A DNA stretch of 41,297 bases from GCA-003244245 sp049673305 (lineage in GTDB: Bacteria > Actinomycetota > Actinomycetes > Mycobacteriales > Pseudonocardiaceae), in contig JBATXM010000002.1 in assembly GCA_049673305.1 (NCBI GenBank), positions 1-41,297 of the forward strand. Direction: 5' to 3'. This document shows positions 40,458 to 41,297 of the stretch, one piece after another; the first letter of the stretch is position 1, and every line of letters starts with the position of its first letter. Below the pieces are notes generated by a model. That model did no database searches, was not told where the DNA came from, and saw only the letters and a program-made list of their open reading frames with translations. Position numbers and translations under genes: made by a program.

Positions 40458-41000
40458 TTACCTTACCCGTACGCTCCGCTGACCTTGAAGAATAGTACAA
40501 CCTTTAGGTAAATCCGGCAAAGAATCATAATTGTGCAGAGCGGAGAGGGTTCTCGTGCAGTCCGCATTCGCCTGCACGGCGTAGTAGACGATATTTCCTC
40601 CCCTGTCAGATGGATCACCCACGCTCACGTCAGTGACGCTCCAGGGACCATCTTTGGTGAGGACAGGTAAGAGACCTGCCGCCCCGGGGACCGGATAAAA
40701 GCTTCCGCCGACGTCGTGCCTCGACAGTATCCAGAGCGTGTTTCCACCAAGTCCGGTAACACTGCCTGCCACGACAACGTCCTGGCCAGGGTTAATCCCG
40801 GAGCCCTCCGGCGGAGAAAGGAACTCAACCTGCGCTATGTTGCTAGGTAGCGGTATGACACCGCCGTCTTCAGGTGCGGGGTGCGTCGATGGCTGGCTAG
40901 GCGGCGTCTCGACCGGTGACGGGGTAGCTGCGGGGCTCGTGTGTTCATGCTCGATCCAGGCGGCCACCACACCTCCCGCTACAGTGATCAACGCGACCAT
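40458..41000 (-). CDS. Membrane-anchored protein, relative of the 141-728 protein
   Basis: 180 residues from ATG 41000: one membrane segment (VALITVAGGVVAAWI), a Pro/Ser/Thr-rich linker, then a ~120-residue domain with INPGQDVVVAGSVTGL and NTLWILSRHDVGGSFYPVPG. The GSVxGL ... LWIxxR pattern matches the protein at 141-728. The frame remains open upstream to about 41134 (KVAKINLISAVM precedes the Met), which would complete the membrane helix, but no ATG or GTG lies there; the start may be damaged or non-standard. Unknown function. Confidence 0.65.
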   Translation of the reverse strand: MVALITVAGGVVAAWIEHEHTSPAATPSPVETPPSQPSTHPAPEDGGVIPLPSNIAQVEFLSPPEGSGINPGQDVVVAGSVTGLGGNTLWILSRHDVGGSFYPVPGAAGLLPVLTKDGPWSVTDVSVGDPSDRGGNIVYYAVQANADCTRTLSALHNYDSLPDLPKGCTILQGQRSVRVR

Positions 41001-41212
41001 GACGGCGGAGATCAGGTTGATCTTCGCGACCTTGGGCTGATCACCGCTCTTGTTACTCTGGTGCCCCCGTGTCGACCGCGAAACGCCGCTTGAGCCAGAC
41101 TTTCCGATACGGATGATGGCCCCCTTAGGGCACGCTCACGGAGTGTTTCCGAGTATATCCGTGAACGTGACCTTGATCCCAACCGGTCGAAGCAATTGAT
41201 CTTGGTGTAGAT

Positions 41213-41237
41213 CCTCGGCGAAGTGTGATCGCCGAGG
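41213..41237. other. Inverted repeat ahead of the transposase start
   Basis: CCTCGGCGA and TCGCCGAGG with a 7-nt spacer, ending 9 bp before GTG 41247. It overlaps the ribosome-binding site, so the stem could limit translation of the transposase. Confidence 0.5.
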
Positions 41238-41246
41238 AGGAGCCGA

Positions 41247-41297
41247 GTGGCCCAGCGCAGGATGCTGACCGAGACCGATCGGGAAGAGATCTCCCGA
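41247..41297 (+). mobile_element. 5' end of an IS30-family-like transposase gene (partial)
   Basis: GTG 41247 follows GAGGAGGA. The visible 17 codons read MAQRRMLTETDREEISR, the usual opening of IS30-type transposases (RRLTxxEREEISRG...). The window ends here, so neither the DDE domain nor the far end can be checked. Confidence 0.55.

Overview
The window is high-GC DNA with actinobacterial gene content: a FadE5-type acyl-CoA dehydrogenase, a stand-alone GroES-like protein overlapping a VanW-domain protein, several XRE regulators with long TPR-like C-termini, a tripeptidyl-aminopeptidase-like hydrolase and a Nei-type glycosylase. GTG starts and GTGA overlaps are common. A Pseudonocardiales-like genome fits best, but this is inference from gene families and nothing here fixes the genus.

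Layout. 1-2700: two small membrane proteins and an AmpG-like permease. 2767-7800: an amber-interrupted hydrolase, an intact lipoprotein hydrolase, a frameshifted tryptophan-dioxygenase-like gene, and remnants of a sugar-binding protein and a secreted protein. 7850-10300: AI-2E family transporter, CsbD-like protein, HTH protein. 10320-13500: the head and tail of NACHT-type NTPase genes on either side of an XRE regulator and a hicAB toxin-antitoxin pair; head and tail each end in the same ~110-bp repeat. 13533-18563: a cassette with NUDIX, DegT/StrS aminotransferase and Gfo/Idh/MocA dehydrogenase genes, and a divergent XRE regulator with a 5-formyltetrahydrofolate cyclo-ligase-like gene. 18618-19913: an isoaspartyl-methyltransferase-like gene preceded by a 47-residue, Asp-rich small gene. 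20106-20950: a second, damaged hicAB copy followed by a sequence that folds as a complete tRNA body only if its 3' half is read before its 5' half. 21199-23352: frameshifted sedolisin and a MazEF-like pair. 23444-30600: housekeeping-like block (AAA ATPase, GroES, VanW, FadE5, PAP2, MarR). 30750-36110: membrane protein, sigma-factor remnant, MurG paralogue and tandem XRE paralogues. 36394-41297: second TA-like pair, an operon of a small membrane protein, an ECF sigma factor and a shrunken WD40 protein, then LMW-PTP, Nei, a membrane protein related to the one at 141-728, and the start of an IS30-type transposase at the right edge.

Working view: ordinary chromosomal genes alternate with a decaying accessory region (roughly 2.7-7.4 kb, 10.3-13.5 kb and 18.4-22.8 kb). 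At least six conserved genes are broken. The items most worth pursuing are the circularly permuted tRNA-like element (20876-20947), the acidic peptide/methyltransferase pair, the aminosugar-like cassette, and the sigma factor-WD40 operon.
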